Source: Gnetum montanum
Lineage: Eukaryota > Streptophyta > Gnetopsida > Gnetales > Gnetaceae
Length of the DNA stretch: 64,000 bases
Direction of reading: 5' to 3'
Assembly (NCBI GenBank): GCA_015680685.1
Contig: MNCI01008374.1
Location: 318,475-382,474, forward strand
The notes below the pieces were generated by a model. The model was given only the letters and a program-made list of their open reading frames with translations. It was not told the DNA's origin and made no database searches. The translations under genes were made by a program, and so were the position numbers. Numbering within the stretch: position 1 is the first letter of the stretch; the number at the start of each line of letters is the position of its first letter. This document shows positions 1 through 11,835 of this stretch, piece after piece.

Positions 1-672
1 CATTATCTTCCTAGACTTACTTGTATTTGTCACAGTTGTATGGTTAAGTAAGTCCGAGGTATGTGAGTTTTATATCTTTTGTGTTTTATCTCCTATGCTA
101 ATGAGGTAAAGGGTGAAGAGACTAATTAACTAACTTTAATTAACTAAGTCTTAATTAACCTAGCATCAATATCTGTTCCTACTTATTGTTCACACCCTGA
201 ACCAATGCAACCTTTGGGCTTACCAAACACTATTTGTTGCTGGGATTACCAAGCGTAACGCACGTGCTCGAAGCGGTCGTACTGAATGGGGTTGAGAGAG
301 ATTTAATTAAATAATAAAGCATTTAAATGATAAAAAATAAATAACAATAAATAAAGTCCTATCTAGCTTAGTCCATGCACTACAAGGCTTATCCAAGAAG
401 TTTGTTTTTATTTCCGTACACAAACTTGTGTTTAGGTACAATATCTGCTCGAATAAAGATTCGTTCACTTTGGAGCTCCTACTGTGGGCACATGGAAATT
501 ATTCTATCTTTGGAGAGGTAAAACTACTAGAGTTTCACTACGATCTAGGCCTAGAGTTAGAAACAAGGGAGAGCCACCTCTTATTTATAGACTTGGCGGT
601 GCACCGCGATATCGCGTACGCGATATTGTGGGGGATGCGATATCGCGGGCCATGCGATATCACGTTCCATCA
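1..672 (-). repeat. LTR remnant of an Athila-like element (left edge cut by window)
   Basis: The segment matches the LTR of element D (59183-60169) along its length: the shared run around 20-60 (cf. 59310-59370), the GGNTTACCAA repeats at 213-283, and the terminus ending CCATCA. It carries a minus-strand TATA box (582-589) and, between TATA and terminus, a 12-bp palindrome CGCGATATCGCG (605-616) with two partial copies. No polypurine tract follows 672, so it is either the 5' LTR of a minus-strand element lying to the left or a solo LTR. The inner end is outside the window. Confidence 0.85.
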
Positions 673-682
673 ATCATGAATG

Positions 683-1260
683 TAGACCTAAATGAATTCA
701 TTCATGTAATTTGCATTTTTTTCTTCTACCAAGGATGGTATTACTTTGGTTGTTGATGTTTTTTTATTATTGTTTAATATTTTCTTTGTTGAAGTCAATA
801 TTATTTTGGTGACTTAAAATTGTTGTCCTTGTTGCTTGAACCCAGTCTTTGTTGTTGTCAAGTATCTTTATTAATCTACCAAATAATATGCAAATAAATA
901 TTATAATTGTTTGTTGAAGTACAAAATTTTTAAAAAGAAATGAAAGGAATTTTGTATTTATGCAATACCTATAGAAATCAAACGTTTATGAATATTTTGT
1001 ACTATGTAAATTTTGAAATTATAGTAAATATGTACCTAAATGAACTAATTCTAGTAATTTTCATTGTGTTCTTCTATTGAAAATGTTTTTTTTCATAGTT
1101 GATATTGTTTTTTGTTAGTTATTATTTTGCTTAATTGACATTGTTGTGTCCTTATTGTTTGGTGCTAGTGTTTGTTGTTGTAATGTGTATTTGTTTAGCT
1201 ACTAAAGAATATGCAAAGAATTGTTACAATTGGATGTTGAAGTAGTAATGTTTTTGTTAA
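683..1260. repeat. Diverged direct repeat, two units about 345 bp apart
   Basis: Unit 1 (about 683-930) and unit 2 (about 1029-1260) align from a shared start reading CCTAAATGAA to a shared end reading TTGTTGAAGT/GATGTTGAAG. Conserved stretches between them include TTTGTTGTTGT and AATATGCAAA. The units are AT-rich and have no credible reading frame. No relation to the neighbouring LTR elements was seen. They could be an old local duplication or a fragment of a longer-period repeat. Confidence 0.6.
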
Positions 1261-2008
1261 GCAAAACAATGCAAAGTTTCTGTTTGTGTATTACTTGAAA
1301 AGGATTGGAGGAAGTTGAAGGCATTCGACCTAAAATTGTTGATGATTTATGAAATGGATTTTTTGATTTCTGGTTGATGATGTATTTGGTAGACTAGAAA
1401 AAATAACAAAAAATCAAAAAAAAAAGAACAAAAAATTAAAAAAAGGAGAAAGCAATCACTATATTCAATTAGAAATGTAAATATAATAATAATTTCATAA
1501 TAAAATATAAGATTTTCAAACAATACTTGAAAATGATTTAAGCTTTTTAGATAATTTTCGTGGACATGTCTTGATTGTTTGCAAGCAAAAGTTGTAGGAT
1601 TTTGATCTTTGTCATGTCAAATTTATCTACAATTACAACAAAGAATTGGTAGTTCATATGTACAACACTAGAGTGAGTTTGGTATATATCTAATTCGAAA
1701 CTATTATTCGAATATATTTCAATCCAAATGTAGGTGCATAAATCCTACTTGGTCTATATCAAATTTTCTGTATATCCATCAATATTATGCTAGACCTTTG
1801 AGTTGCTGAAAAGCCAATTAAGTATACTCATGAAAATTACAACCTAAGACTTGAAATAATATCTTTATTTCTCCAGGCCACTTTGCAACTACATAGGAAT
1901 TATTATATCCCATGAAGTTTGAGGGTTTAAAATTATAGAATTTAGCTAGTAACTATGGGTTGGGTATCAATGGATTTTGTTTCATATTGTTGTTCACTAA
2001 AGATGTTT
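1261..2008. other. AT-rich DNA with no recognised gene
   Basis: Contains an A-rich tract (about 1395-1445) and scattered AT-rich sequence. No open frame, LTR terminus or known motif was found. It is the left flank of element A; its last bases before the LTR (2009-2013, GAAGC) act as the A target duplication. Confidence 0.5.
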
Positions 2009-2013
2009 GAAGC

Positions 2014-2914
2014 TAACGAGCGGCAAGGTACCCCTACGTCCAACCATATGAATCATAAGCATTCACACGCGATCTGGCCCAATTTTGTGAACTTTGTAGT
2101 TTTTGGTGCACCGGTCTTCTAGGAAGTGAATCTTTTCCTAAGGTCAATCATTGTCTTCCCAATTACACTTGTGATGTACATTGGTATGGTTAAGTGTAAT
2201 TGAGGCATCTAATTTTTATCATTTTTTATTTTATGGATTTGGTGTTTAAAAGGAAATAAAATTAATTGGATTAACTAATTTTAATTAACTAATTAACTAG
2301 TGTCTGACTAGTCCTAACATAAGCATATGGTCCCACTTTCCACATACGTCCTAAACCCACGTATCCACTATTGGGTTACCAAGTGTTACGCTATTGGGCA
2401 TACCAAGCAATAACACTGTTGGGATTACCAAGCGAATACATGTTACGCTAGAAGTAGTCGTACTTATGTGTTTAATCTATCTTGCTTAATTACTTCATTA
2501 ACTTAATTACTGAAAATATTTAATAAATAATTAAAAAAATTAAATGCATAAATAGAATATTTAATCTATCTAAAGTGCTACAAGGTTTATTAGAAAGCTT
2601 TTCCTTATTTTCGCACACACTATTATGCTCAGGTACAACAATGCTTGAATAAAGATCCATACACTCAATGAATCTTGCTACGGGCACTCGGGAGAAAAAT
2701 TCTAACTTTCAAATGAATAAACTGCAAGAGCTTTGTTGCTAATAAAATCTCAATTACCATAACTGCAGCTAGTAGGTGTGTATTTATTGCTAAAAACAAA
2801 TACTATGTCGATGGGGCCTTGTCGATGCAAGATATGATGTGTCAACGAGGCCTCATTGACGAGGCTACGTCAATGAGGCCTCATCGACGCAGTCGACCAA
2901 AATGCAACTCATCA
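2014..2914 (-). repeat. Element A 3' LTR
   Basis: Outer terminus TAACGAG is a decayed TGATGAG; the inner end is CTCATCA beside the polypurine tract. Three tandem (T)GGGNTTACCAAGCG copies lie at 2368-2464. The U3 end (about 2810-2905) is a cassette built from TTGACGAGGC and TCGATGAGGC dyads. Homologous along its length to 28749-29642. Confidence 0.92.
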
Positions 2915-2923
2915 TACCCCCAC
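2915..2923 (-). other. Element A polypurine tract
   Basis: Reads GTGGGGGTA on the minus strand, directly abutting the 3' LTR. The same tract stands at the same place in B, C (as GTGGAGGTA) and D (as ATGGGGGTA). It is the expected plus-strand DNA primer site. Confidence 0.85.
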
Positions 2924-5198
2924 AATTGAATGTAAAATTTTCCTCAAGTTCTTTTACAAAATTGGAAAGGCATGGGATTATTGTTTGACTTTTCTTAAAC
3001 AAAATAGATTGATTGATTTGATAAAAAATGGAGTGCCTGGGTGTAAAAATCAACACATTACAAAAAATGATGGTGTTTAGGACACAAAATTGAACACCAT
3101 GACACAACTCTTCAAAATTGGACAACATGTTCCTTGATGGCATGAAGTGTGGTGGAGAAGATCAAATGGTCCTAGGTGATGGTGGCTCCTGAGGTTCTGA
3201 GGGACCTTCATCGGCTTCACACATGGGTAGCGATCGAGGTGGCTATGGTTGTCCTGTTGCTGTTGAAACTTTAGGTAGGAGGCAGAAAGCATCCAGCAAT
3301 GCTTTCAATTTTTTCTCCTTGCTTCTAGGATCATGCGTCATCCATGCAACTTCATTAATGTGGGTTGGAATGGGCACATCCTAGGGACATGGGATTACTG
3401 GAAATAACTTCTTTGTATTGACGAACCATGTAGTGAATTATTTGCATTCAATGTCAAATGCTCTAAATGTGTCCTTCAGCTCCTAGTAGTCATTCATCCA
3501 TTTAGCTAGGTTCTCAATAGTTGACCATTGGTCTGTGAACTATGCTCTAAGAACTTCGAGTCCATTGTTTGCAGTCTCAAGCTTTTGCATGGTGTCTTTG
3601 TAGTGCTTGAACTTGGCCTTGTATAACAAATACAAGCTAGCCATTTTTTTTCCAACTCTAACCTTGGCCATATAATAATCAACATTGCCAAGTTTACGTA
3701 ATATAGATTGGCCCAACTCCATATATTTTGTCATTTCTTCTATATACAACTTCTTCAAGTAGATCTCTACTATATTGTGGTGATAATCCCATCAACGATG
3801 GGCTGCCACATTTCTCTTTCTTGTTGAAGTTGTTGGAAGGATTCATTTACTTTTGCCTTTACCATTTGAATGTGTTTCTCACTGACTTCCTTCTGCAGGC
3901 CAACCTAGTCTCTGTAGTGATTCTTCACTTTTTCAAACTTGAGGACCTCATTTTTCTAGGTAGTGATCTCGATGGCAGACTTCTGGCGTAAGGCACGAAC
4001 TTCCTCCACTCACAGGTTTCAATTCTTTATAGCCAAGCTCTTAAATTTAGTGTTCACCCTATCAAGCTACTTCTACTGTTGATGAATAAATTCTTACATT
4101 TTTTCTAAGCATCAACATTACATTGGTGATGATTTTGAGTGGTTAGAATCTCATTCTCCTGACACATCTATGCCAAGTTCTTTTGAATTAAGTATGTTTT
4201 TTCTTTAGCTATGGACTGGTTGAAGATGGCCATTACTACCTCCTCCTTAGCCTTTTGGAATCATTCCTAAAGCTATTTGAATGCTTTATCTCTAGTTATT
4301 GTTGGGTTGAGGATCACAAGATCAGCAAGTCAGGCACATAGTTCAACAACCTTCGCGGCCAAGCATTGATTTCATTCTTGAGCCATTTTAAGTTGTCCCT
4401 CCAAAATAATGCACTTGCCCCTTGCATTTTGTAGCTCTGATTGGGTTGCAATGATGTCTTCTTGAAAATCAAGGATGTTCGGAATCGGTTGCTTGGTTCT
4501 CATTAGTCATTTTAGCAACTCTTCATGCTGGGTTGCATTTAAATTTTTACTAATCATTCCTAAGGACATATGTACATCTTGAAGTGTAGATATGTTTGGT
4601 ATAGATGTTGTGGGTGCATTTAATGCTTTAGCTACATGGTCATCAACAACTTTAGCTACTGTTTCCTACCCTTGGTGTTGCATCACCAAGATAGTTTCCC
4701 CTTCACCTTCCTCCAAACACACCAAGAAGGTGGTGGCATTCCCAGAGATTTCTGGGAATAAATGGTATTAAGACAATGACATCATTACCTTCTAAGAATT
4801 GGGATCTAACCTCACAGGCAGCTATGTTCGTTGGGTAGAGAAGATTGGTCCAGCCCTCCACATCTAGCTGACTATTTGAGCCACCTCATTAAGGTGACTC
4901 ATGGCTAGTCTGTATATAGATGGATCCATCCGACTCATTCTTGCACATTACTCTTGTTCACTCAAGAGCTACTCTTATATTTTTTGCAAACGCTCAATGG
5001 TTGCACAGACCTCTAGTGTTGTTTCTTGAGTGGGTGGTGGAGGTAGTTGCTCCTCTTCTTGGGTCATCGTTGGCATCTTGTGTTTCATGATCTCAGACTA
5101 TGAGGCCAAAGGAGCATGCCTAAGTGTATCATTGGAGTAGCAGACGATACCTACCCTTTTACAAAGTTTTCAGATAAGGCATGGAAAGGGTAGGATTT
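2924..5198 (-). pseudogene. Element A ORF3, C-terminal coiled-coil part (split by P)
   Basis: This is the downstream half of the post-integrase ORF3, separated from its upstream half (20012-20826) by element P. The minus-strand frames are rich in E, K, Q, L and A with heptad-like spacing, for instance the open stretch 3540-3758, and match the coiled-coil half of element C's ORF3 (31433-33600). Many stops are present. The split is precise: removing P and one target copy gives continuous homology to C around 33700-33760. Function is unknown; its position is that of the env-like gene in Athila elements, but no signal peptide or membrane segment is visible. Confidence 0.75.
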
Positions 5199-5600
5199 TG
5201 AAACACCACTAATTTCAAGATCTTATAGTTCAATGGAAGATTTGTCTAAGTGTCAAAACTTGGGCAAAATTTTTCTAAGTCTGGTGTCACACTGTGCAAT
5301 GTAGACAACATAGCACACTTAAAGTTCTAATTTTTATAAAATTTTTCTAAGTATTCCTACTACACTCCATAGCACAACTAGCATAGCACACACTTCTATG
5401 GCCAGTCTGCAAAAATGTCAAGCCAGAAGTGGTCAAGGGTCGCTTCGTATGGACCAAATAGTTTGGCAAATTTTCTATCTCATAGACTGTCAAGCTCACT
5501 ATGCTCTTCAGCTTGCCCAACTTGACACATGTCTTGATTGCTAGTTCACCCAAGCACCAGGCTAGAGTTTGTCAAAGGTGCTTAGGATGAAAGAATTTTC
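5199..5600 (+). repeat. Element P 5' LTR, recognisable part
   Basis: Clear homology to the start of the 3' LTR (18265-18640), including CCAAATAGTTTGGCAAATTT and GTCAAGCCAGAAGTGGTCAA. Beyond about 5600 the two LTRs part: both keep short phrases such as ATTTTTCTAAG and GCATGACA, but the order differs. The true LTR end was not located. Confidence 0.8.
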
Positions 5601-5884
5601 CCTATAGAGCATGACACTTTTCAACTAGAATTTTTTCTTAGTATTTGTCATGCTTTCGGGGAGTGTGACAACTGGCAAAAGTTTTGAAAATTTTTCTAAG
5701 TTTTGGTCACGTTGCTAGGGAGCATGACACTACAAAGTTACCAGTAAAAAGTTGCAAAAAAATTTCCAAGTGTTGGTCACACTCCCAGGGAGCATGACAA
5801 CTGTGGAACATGCAAAATTTTCTAAGTGATGAACATGGTAGCATCAATATTTTACTTATTGTCATGCTCTCAGGGATGCCCAAA
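5601..5884 (+). other. Probable continuation of element P 5' LTR
   Basis: Contains repeated phrases GGGAGCATGACA / GGGAGTGTGACA and TTTTTCTAAG, similar in style to the middle of the 3' LTR but not collinear with it. No ORF. Confidence 0.4.
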
Positions 5885-6250
5885 GCTTGATGAACATGAC
5901 CCTTGACCACCTTGGTCGAGCCTTGTTTCATGATGCAAGACACCAAAAACCCTTATCCCATGCCGTGATGTGAGATGACCATGAAATCCCTGTCCTATCC
6001 CATGGCGTGGCACACTGTAGAAAACCTTGTCTGGTCCCGTAGCGCAAGACACGTAGGAAACCCTTGTTTCACGACATGGGACATAGAGTGCCCAAACCCT
6101 CAAGATGTGCTACACTTGCAATATACATAAAACCCCCATTCCATCCCATGGTGTGGGACACTATAGAAAACTTCATCCCATTCCACGAAGCTAGACACGT
6201 AGAAACCCTTGCTAAAACCCTTACCTAGCATCATAGCATAGGACATCCAC
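5885..6250. repeat. Degenerate tandem repeats, about 40-45 bp units
   Basis: Several imperfect units share the pattern AAACCCTTGTC, then CCCATGGCGTGG, then GACACTGTAG. They start near 5930, 5970, 6010, 6055, 6125 and 6170. The array lies in the region that should hold the P 5' LTR end and leader. It has no counterpart in the P 3' LTR. Confidence 0.55.
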
Positions 6251-6706
6251 AAACCTTCAATGACAGCAGTGCACTCCCTCCCTAGTCGCGGCAGCAGTGG
6301 TCCCTACCCATAGTAGGCTACCTTCTTGACAACAAAAACCCAAAAGGCCCAAAAACACATAGGAAGCAGGAAGGAACAAAAATCATGAATGGAGTGTGAT
6401 GGCCTACTTGGCAGACAATGTCTCTTAGTGTTCCTCAATGCGTGCCCTAGGTGACACTGTAGGGTGTGCTCTCCTTCATTAACGTTGATGAGGCCAGGGT
6501 GTTTATGTTCACTCTTACATGCCATCTTCAGTTGCTATGCTCTAGCTTTCCTGTTGTCATGCTTTAGCTTCCCTTTGTGGCTGCTATGCTCTACCTTGGC
6601 TGTGCTACGCTCAGATGACTGTTGGCTCTAATGGTAAAAATGATAGGTTTGCCATGGGTGAAACCTCTATTTATACCCTTTAGGGTCAAATGACATGTCA
6701 CCCTCC
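6251..6706. other. Non-coding segment of element P with Athila-like motif fragments
   Basis: At 6299-6320 there is a sequence close to the conserved GGTCCTCCCCATAGCAGGC block of the Athila-like copies, and at 6482-6495 one close to their LTR cassette. A good minus-strand TATA box (TATAAATAG) lies at about 6667-6675. The order of these motifs differs from that in A and C, so no element could be assigned. Confidence 0.3.
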
Positions 6707-6957
6707 CAGGACATCTCGTGTCTGGTGTGTAACGTAGGATGCTCCATGTCCCTTGTGTAACGCAGGATGTCCCATGTCCTACGTAGAATAANGCTTTATT
6801 AAAACAGGTGCCACTTGACATTTTTATGGTTATTTTGTAGGATCTCTTGAAAAATGAATGCATACAAGAGTCNCAGGACATCTCGTGTCTGGTGTGTAAC
6901 GTAGGATGCTCCATGTCCCTTGTGTAACGCAGGATGTCCCATGTCCTACGTAGAATA
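6707..6957. other. Probable local misassembly: identical block flanking N-bounded insert
   Basis: An 84-bp block starting CAGGACATCTCGTGTCTGG occurs without visible difference at 6708-6791 and 6874-6957. Between them, bounded by single Ns at 6792 and 6873, is an 80-bp segment that recurs with a few substitutions at 7231-7310. Single Ns at both joins and exact flanking duplication indicate contig-end overlap rather than biology. The block itself holds two tandem GTGTAACGYAGGATG units. Confidence 0.7.
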
Positions 6958-7284
6958 ACACCCAAAGTTAGAAAATTTTTTACATTTTTTTTCTTGCTCG
7001 ATAAACATTAAGCTTGGTCCCACATTTCAAACCTTTTAAGATTTGCTTAGACTTACACCCCACACATAGTTTATGGTTTGCTACGACCTTAAACTAGCAA
7101 TTTTACAGCCAATTGAGGCTATAGAAAAGAACAAAAAATATATGTTATATATATATATCAAGAAATTATTTTACATACTGCATAGTTAATCAAGTTTTCA
7201 TATCATTTCCTTCCTTATTCTATGCATTTTTCTTTATTAAAACAGGTGTCACTTGACATTTTTTTGGTTATTTTATAGGATCTC
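6958..7284 (+). other. Element P sequence upstream of RT
   Basis: Non-coding, AT-rich, with one copy of the Tat minisatellite unit (TACGACCTTAAACTAGCA, 7082-7099) and a short TA run (7145-7160). The unit normally sits downstream of integrase, so its position here fits a rearranged or mis-joined region. Confidence 0.45.
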
Positions 7285-8226
7285 TTGAAAAATGAATGCA
7301 TACAAGAGTCTTCATTTGCCCTTTTCTTGACTAAACCTTATGGAAAACTCACAAGATGCATAAACATAAAACTTTTGGACTTCAAACTGCTTACCTATGA
7401 CACCAACATAGCATCCCTAAAGACATTGCTAGTTTGGCCAGAACATCTAGTTCGAGCTCTAGACTTAGAAACAAGTGATGTAACTAACAACATGCAAAGG
7501 TGAGGTGAAACATTGAAACTTGGTTCCTTGTTAGAGTGTCAAATCCAAGAAAGCATCTCTAAAGTCCTTAGTACCAATGTCAAGGCATTCGCATGGTCCT
7601 ACAAGAACATGTCGAGCTTAGACCCACGTATAAAACAACATAACATTATCCTAGAGCCATGCATTAAATCAATTAAACGAAAGGCTCATAAAGTTAAGCT
7701 TGAGGTCGTGTTAGCTATGTTTGATGAGATCACTAAGCTTTATAAAACTGGTTTCATCCGGGCAGTTGACTACACTGATTAGGTTTCAAACATCATAGTT
7801 GTCCCCAGGAAAAATGGAAGTATATGCATTTGCATAGACTTCTGGGACCTAAATAAGGTAACCATTAAAGATGATTTCCCATTTCCTAGTATTGGCCAAC
7901 TCATCGATACTATAGCTAGTCATGCCTTGTTGTCATTCATGGATAGGTTCTCGGGGTCCATCCAAATTTGCATCAACCCAGAGCACCATCTGAGCACTAC
8001 TTTCATGACCCCTTGGGGTACATTTTGTTATACATTGATGCCCTTTGAACTAAAGAATGCAAGAGCACCATATCAACGCTCAATGACATACATCTTTAGC
8101 GAATATCTATTAGACTTGCTCAATGACTATGTTGATGACATAGCAATTAAGTCCAAAGTGGCTCATCACCACGTAGATGATTTGGACTGTGTCCTCAAAC
8201 ATTGCCTTAGACATGACCTTAGGTTT
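7285..8226 (+). pseudogene. Element P reverse transcriptase, N-terminal part
   Basis: Frames on the plus strand give a Tat-type RT. The pre-RT region contains AFAWSYKNMSSLDP (from about 7590). The region after it reads GFIRAVDY, a stop, then NIIVVPRKNGS. Palm motifs follow: FMDRFSGSIQI, TPWGTFCYTLMPFELKNA and the catalytic YVDD (near 8134). The last codons before the break encode DLRF. RT copies element RNA into DNA in cytoplasmic particles. The gene is broken by stops and then cut by element B; the C-terminal half resumes at 13891 in the same sense. No gag or protease precedes it. Confidence 0.85.
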
Positions 8227-9128
8227 TAATGAGTGGAAAGGTACCCCTACACTCAACCATATGAATATGAGCATTCACACACAATTTGGTCGAACTCCGT
8301 AGATGAACTAGTTGTGATATCTAGATAGTTACTCGTTGATCGCAGTTTGCTATCTTCCCAATTGGACTAGTATTTGCTTTGTCACGTATGGTTTAGTCTA
8401 GAGTGAGGTGTATGATGTGTTTCCTATCACTATGCTACTCCTAGGGAAAATGGAAAATAACTTTGTTTTAAGCTAAGAGGGAAAGGGTAAAGAGAGTCTA
8501 AGTTAGCTTAAGTGTGATGAGCATCTTTCCCTTAATCATTCGTACACATCTTGGACCTCATGTACTACTGCTAGGATTACCAAGTGCATGTCCTAGGTAT
8601 GCTACTAGGATACCAAGTAGTCATACTTAAATGCTCGTGATTAAGTTGTGCTCATTCCATGTTTAATAACAGGGATAGGAGAGGAAGATAAAGAGATATT
8701 AAGTAAGAAAGTAATAAATAACAGTTAAATCTAAGTGAATGCTACAATGATGAAGTAATCTCGATCTTTGTTGTCAGTCATGTGCATGTCCAAGTACATC
8801 ACACTTGAATAAAGGTTCCTTACAATTACAATCATCACACTGTAGGCATGCACTAGGGAAAGGGTTAAGAGAAATTGAAAACTAACAAAAAGATCCTACT
8901 CTAACACTAACTTTTCCTATGACTCTCCCATGCGCCCAATTGTGTATTTATAGGCTTACATAGGGATCACGATATCACGTATTCAATATCGTTAGCGAGG
9001 CTACGATATTAGGGGTTCGATATTGGGACTCATCAAACTTGATATCTTGTATCTGATATCAAGGGTCTGATAACAGGGGTCCAATAATAGGGGTATGATA
9101 TCAGCACCTAACAAACCATGATTCATCA
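8227..9128 (-). repeat. Element B 3' LTR
   Basis: Starts TAATGAG (decayed TGATGAG) and ends TTCATCA. Minus-strand TATA box at 8945-8952. GGATTACCAAG repeats at 8568-8631. U3 cassette of GATATC-containing dyads at about 8970-9110. Confidence 0.93.
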
Positions 9129-9137
9129 TACCCCCAC
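9129..9137 (-). other. Element B polypurine tract
   Basis: GTGGGGGTA on the minus strand directly beside the 3' LTR, identical to that of A. Confidence 0.85.
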
Positions 9138-9747
9138 GACTAAATAACAACTTGTCCTCAAGTTAAAGAAATTAAGGAACAAGCTCAATTGATTACATAG
9201 TGGATAGGTATGGGATTATTGACTAACTAGAAATTTATTCATGTTGTAGTGGAGAGTTGAATACAACAAAATTGGGACATGGATACAAAATTACAAAATT
9301 TATTGGAACTCATGTGGTTCCTAGTGGTAGTGGCTCCTCCATGGGTCTTTTCCCCTTGTCTTGTGCTCCAGGCTTTGAGATTGATACCATTGAAGAAGTG
9401 CCTGATGTTTCTCCTCTTCTATCTGAGGATTATGAGCCATCCATGATGATGTTCCAATGTTTGATACAGTTGGCACTTTCCATGGACACGACAGCTACGG
9501 GAACACTTGATTGGCCTTAACATGCCATGCCACAAATAGCTATCATTCCTCTTCATAGGCTTAGGTCCTAACCTCTCCACCTTTTTCTTGGCTAGATTAT
9601 GTAGTGATAGGAGGTCTTTAATGGAATGCTGAATGATTGTGCCTCTTGCTCTGCATGTTCTACATGAGGTCCTTGGTCTCTGCCTCCCCCTGGGCATTCA
9701 GTTGCACCTTGAGAAGGTCCTCCTTATTGTCCTCTTTTAGGGGCCAT
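9138..9747 (-). pseudogene. Element B ORF3 remnant (5' end only)
   Basis: The putative start ATG (9745-9747 on the minus strand) is preceded directly by AG, as in A, C and D, and reads ATGGCCCCTAAAAGAGG, close to the MAPK start of A and C. Only about 600 bp remain before the PPT, so the body and the coiled-coil half are deleted. Frames are broken. Confidence 0.5.
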
Positions 9748-10944
9748 CTATAATCACACAAAGATCAATTATTAGTAAGGTTATTGAAAGAAGTTCAATT
9801 ATTTCATACCTTACTCATTGCCTTTAATAAATGTTGAATTCTTTGCTTAGTGTGATTTTAGAGTTAGAAATTTTCTTCAAGGAAGTTGCCCTAAAAGTTT
9901 AATGTNCCCCAAAGCAGGTTCCAACCTATAATACCCTTGTGTAACCACACCTTAAAATGTCCGTAGGCACTAGAAGGGTTAAATGTAATCTACACTGATG
10001 CAACAAAACACACACATGTTGATACTACCATGATGAGGTAGGAATTCTGTGCAACACAAGACATGAGTCACCAATTCATGAACAGTGAGATGAGGCGAGT
10101 TGTAGAAGGGATTATAGAGATCGAGACATGAGGTGACTGGCCCAGGGCACAATGAATTTTGAGTGTAGGGCATGATTAATGTGTCATTAACTTGTCACTC
10201 AAAATTCAAGACCAAGTCCATTCCTCCAATTAGTGACATCGCATCATTTCATCCCATGATGGACAATCATAAGAGTACCATGACGAAAAGGCGTGTGATC
10301 ACTTAGCATTTCATTCAAGGAAGGAGTGATTTAGAAATACTTTGCGAAAATTTTTGTCTTGATCTCTCTTTTTTTTATGACTAATCTAAATAAGCCATCT
10401 ACCTTCAGGCATGGGTGCATGTCTTTCTAGTGGGACCCCCTAGAATAACATTTTTTTATTAAGTGCCTTTATTACTCTTACTCCCATTTTTCGTTAGATC
10501 TACAAGGATCTTAGCACAACTAAGTTGCATGATAACTGCTACAGATGTCACCAAAGAGAATCCACAAGTTCCCTTGATGTCACACCCTAGCCATTCCCTC
10601 TTAGTCCATTATTTTTTGCTCTAGGTATAATGAGCACAAAATTACTTTTAAGTTTTCATGATGACAAGAATATCATCATACCTAGAGTGGAACCTCTTAT
10701 TAATAAAATGGGTGGGTGGATGTGATGGGCTTACTATCCAAATAATTAGTTACCTGAGACTTGATAGCATAGAACAACACCTCAACCAACGAGTCACATG
10801 AGTGTTTTATTCATAGATGAGATTACCCATAACAAGATAAAAAGATAAAACAAAAAATTAAAAGATGAAAAATTGGAAAAAAAAATTGTAAAATTAAAGA
10901 AAAGGAAAAATATTTATTAATTCTTCTTGTTAGAATGGAGAATA
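9748..10944 (-). other. Element B post-pol non-coding interval
   Basis: No credible ORF. A shortened version of the integrase-to-ORF3 interval: the CCCCAAAGCAGG block (9907-9918) follows a single N at 9906, and 10395-10450 resembles element D around 61395-61440. The internal TATA/cassette and the bulged hairpin seen in A and C were not found. A run reading TCTCCCATAACTAA at 10945 marks its upstream edge. Confidence 0.5.
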
Positions 10945-10960
10945 TCTCCCATAACTAAAT
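10945..10960 (-). other. Polypurine-like internal motif, element B
   Basis: Minus strand reads TTTAGTTATGGGAGA, matching the extended PPT context TTTAGTCATGGGGGTA found at the 3' LTR of D and at equivalent internal sites in C (46756-46770) and D (62093-62107). Confidence 0.4.
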
Positions 10961-11835
10961 GGTTGAGCATGGATAGAATTAATAAATGGAAGGTTAGGAT
11001 CCATGCATGCTGAAAATATTAGAACCTGGTCATATCCAATCCATTGGGTGTCTTTTGATGTGGTGGTTGGAATGTGCCCAAACTAGGGTTCACAAACTTG
11101 ATTAATGTTGACATAGTGGGGCAAGTTATAAGATGTAGTTAATTGATAAGGAGTTGACCCACTATGGCACCTGTGACCGTAAGCTGGTATGCAAGGATTG
11201 GTATGTCTCCTTACGTGGCTATATTCATTGGGCCCCATAGTTGTTGAAGTTTTGATCGGTGGCCATGATAAGGTAACACGAGGTGTTGGATTTGAGGAGA
11301 AGGATGCACCATAGTGTTGAACTTGTGCTGAGTGGGAGGATGTAGTGGTCTCAGAACTGTGTGGTCCCTTCCTATGGTCATGTCGAAAGAAAGGATGCTT
11401 CTGGTATTGTGGAGGACCTCCACTGCTATTGACAATAGCAATGCAAGTGACATTCATGGGTTGGTGCTATGGTGCAAAACCTTTTGGAACAACTAGTGGT
11501 GATGTAGAAGGAGGTGAAGGATGAGAACATTGAGGTTGAGGAGAAGTATAAGGTACATGAGGTGGTGGTCCTGTTGGAGAGGATATGGGTTGATAGTATT
11601 TAGAAGAATGATAATGATGTGGTGAGATAGAGGGTGTTGACCTGGTTGGGGAAATAGGATGCTAAACTCGATAAGCGCTTGGGTTTGGATGATATGAAGG
11701 GTGTGACCAATTTGAGGGTGGCCTCCCCCATGATTGGGATCTTTGCCACTATGATTGAACATAGTATTTTTGTACGAACTCTAGATGTAACATTCTTCCC
11801 CAATGCTCATGTAAATGTGACAAGATTGGACATTG
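10961..11835 (-). pseudogene. Element B gag, C-terminal low-complexity part
   Basis: The minus strand encodes P-, H-, Q- and S-rich sequence (open stretches 11083-11457 and 11493-11762) including QYQKHPFFRHDHRKG, similar in composition to the PQ-rich gag tail of C (which has PQKHPFFWPN). Frames shift between the stretches. The sequence ends in an N gap. Protease, which follows gag in A and C, is absent. Confidence 0.6.

Noticed and set aside
428-756. Two overlapping plus-strand frames near the left edge
   Set aside because: They lie in an LTR and its palindromic cassette; no protein similarity.
9257-9520. Plus-strand 87-codon frame in element B
   Set aside because: Opposite to the ORF3 remnant and without similarity; probably chance.
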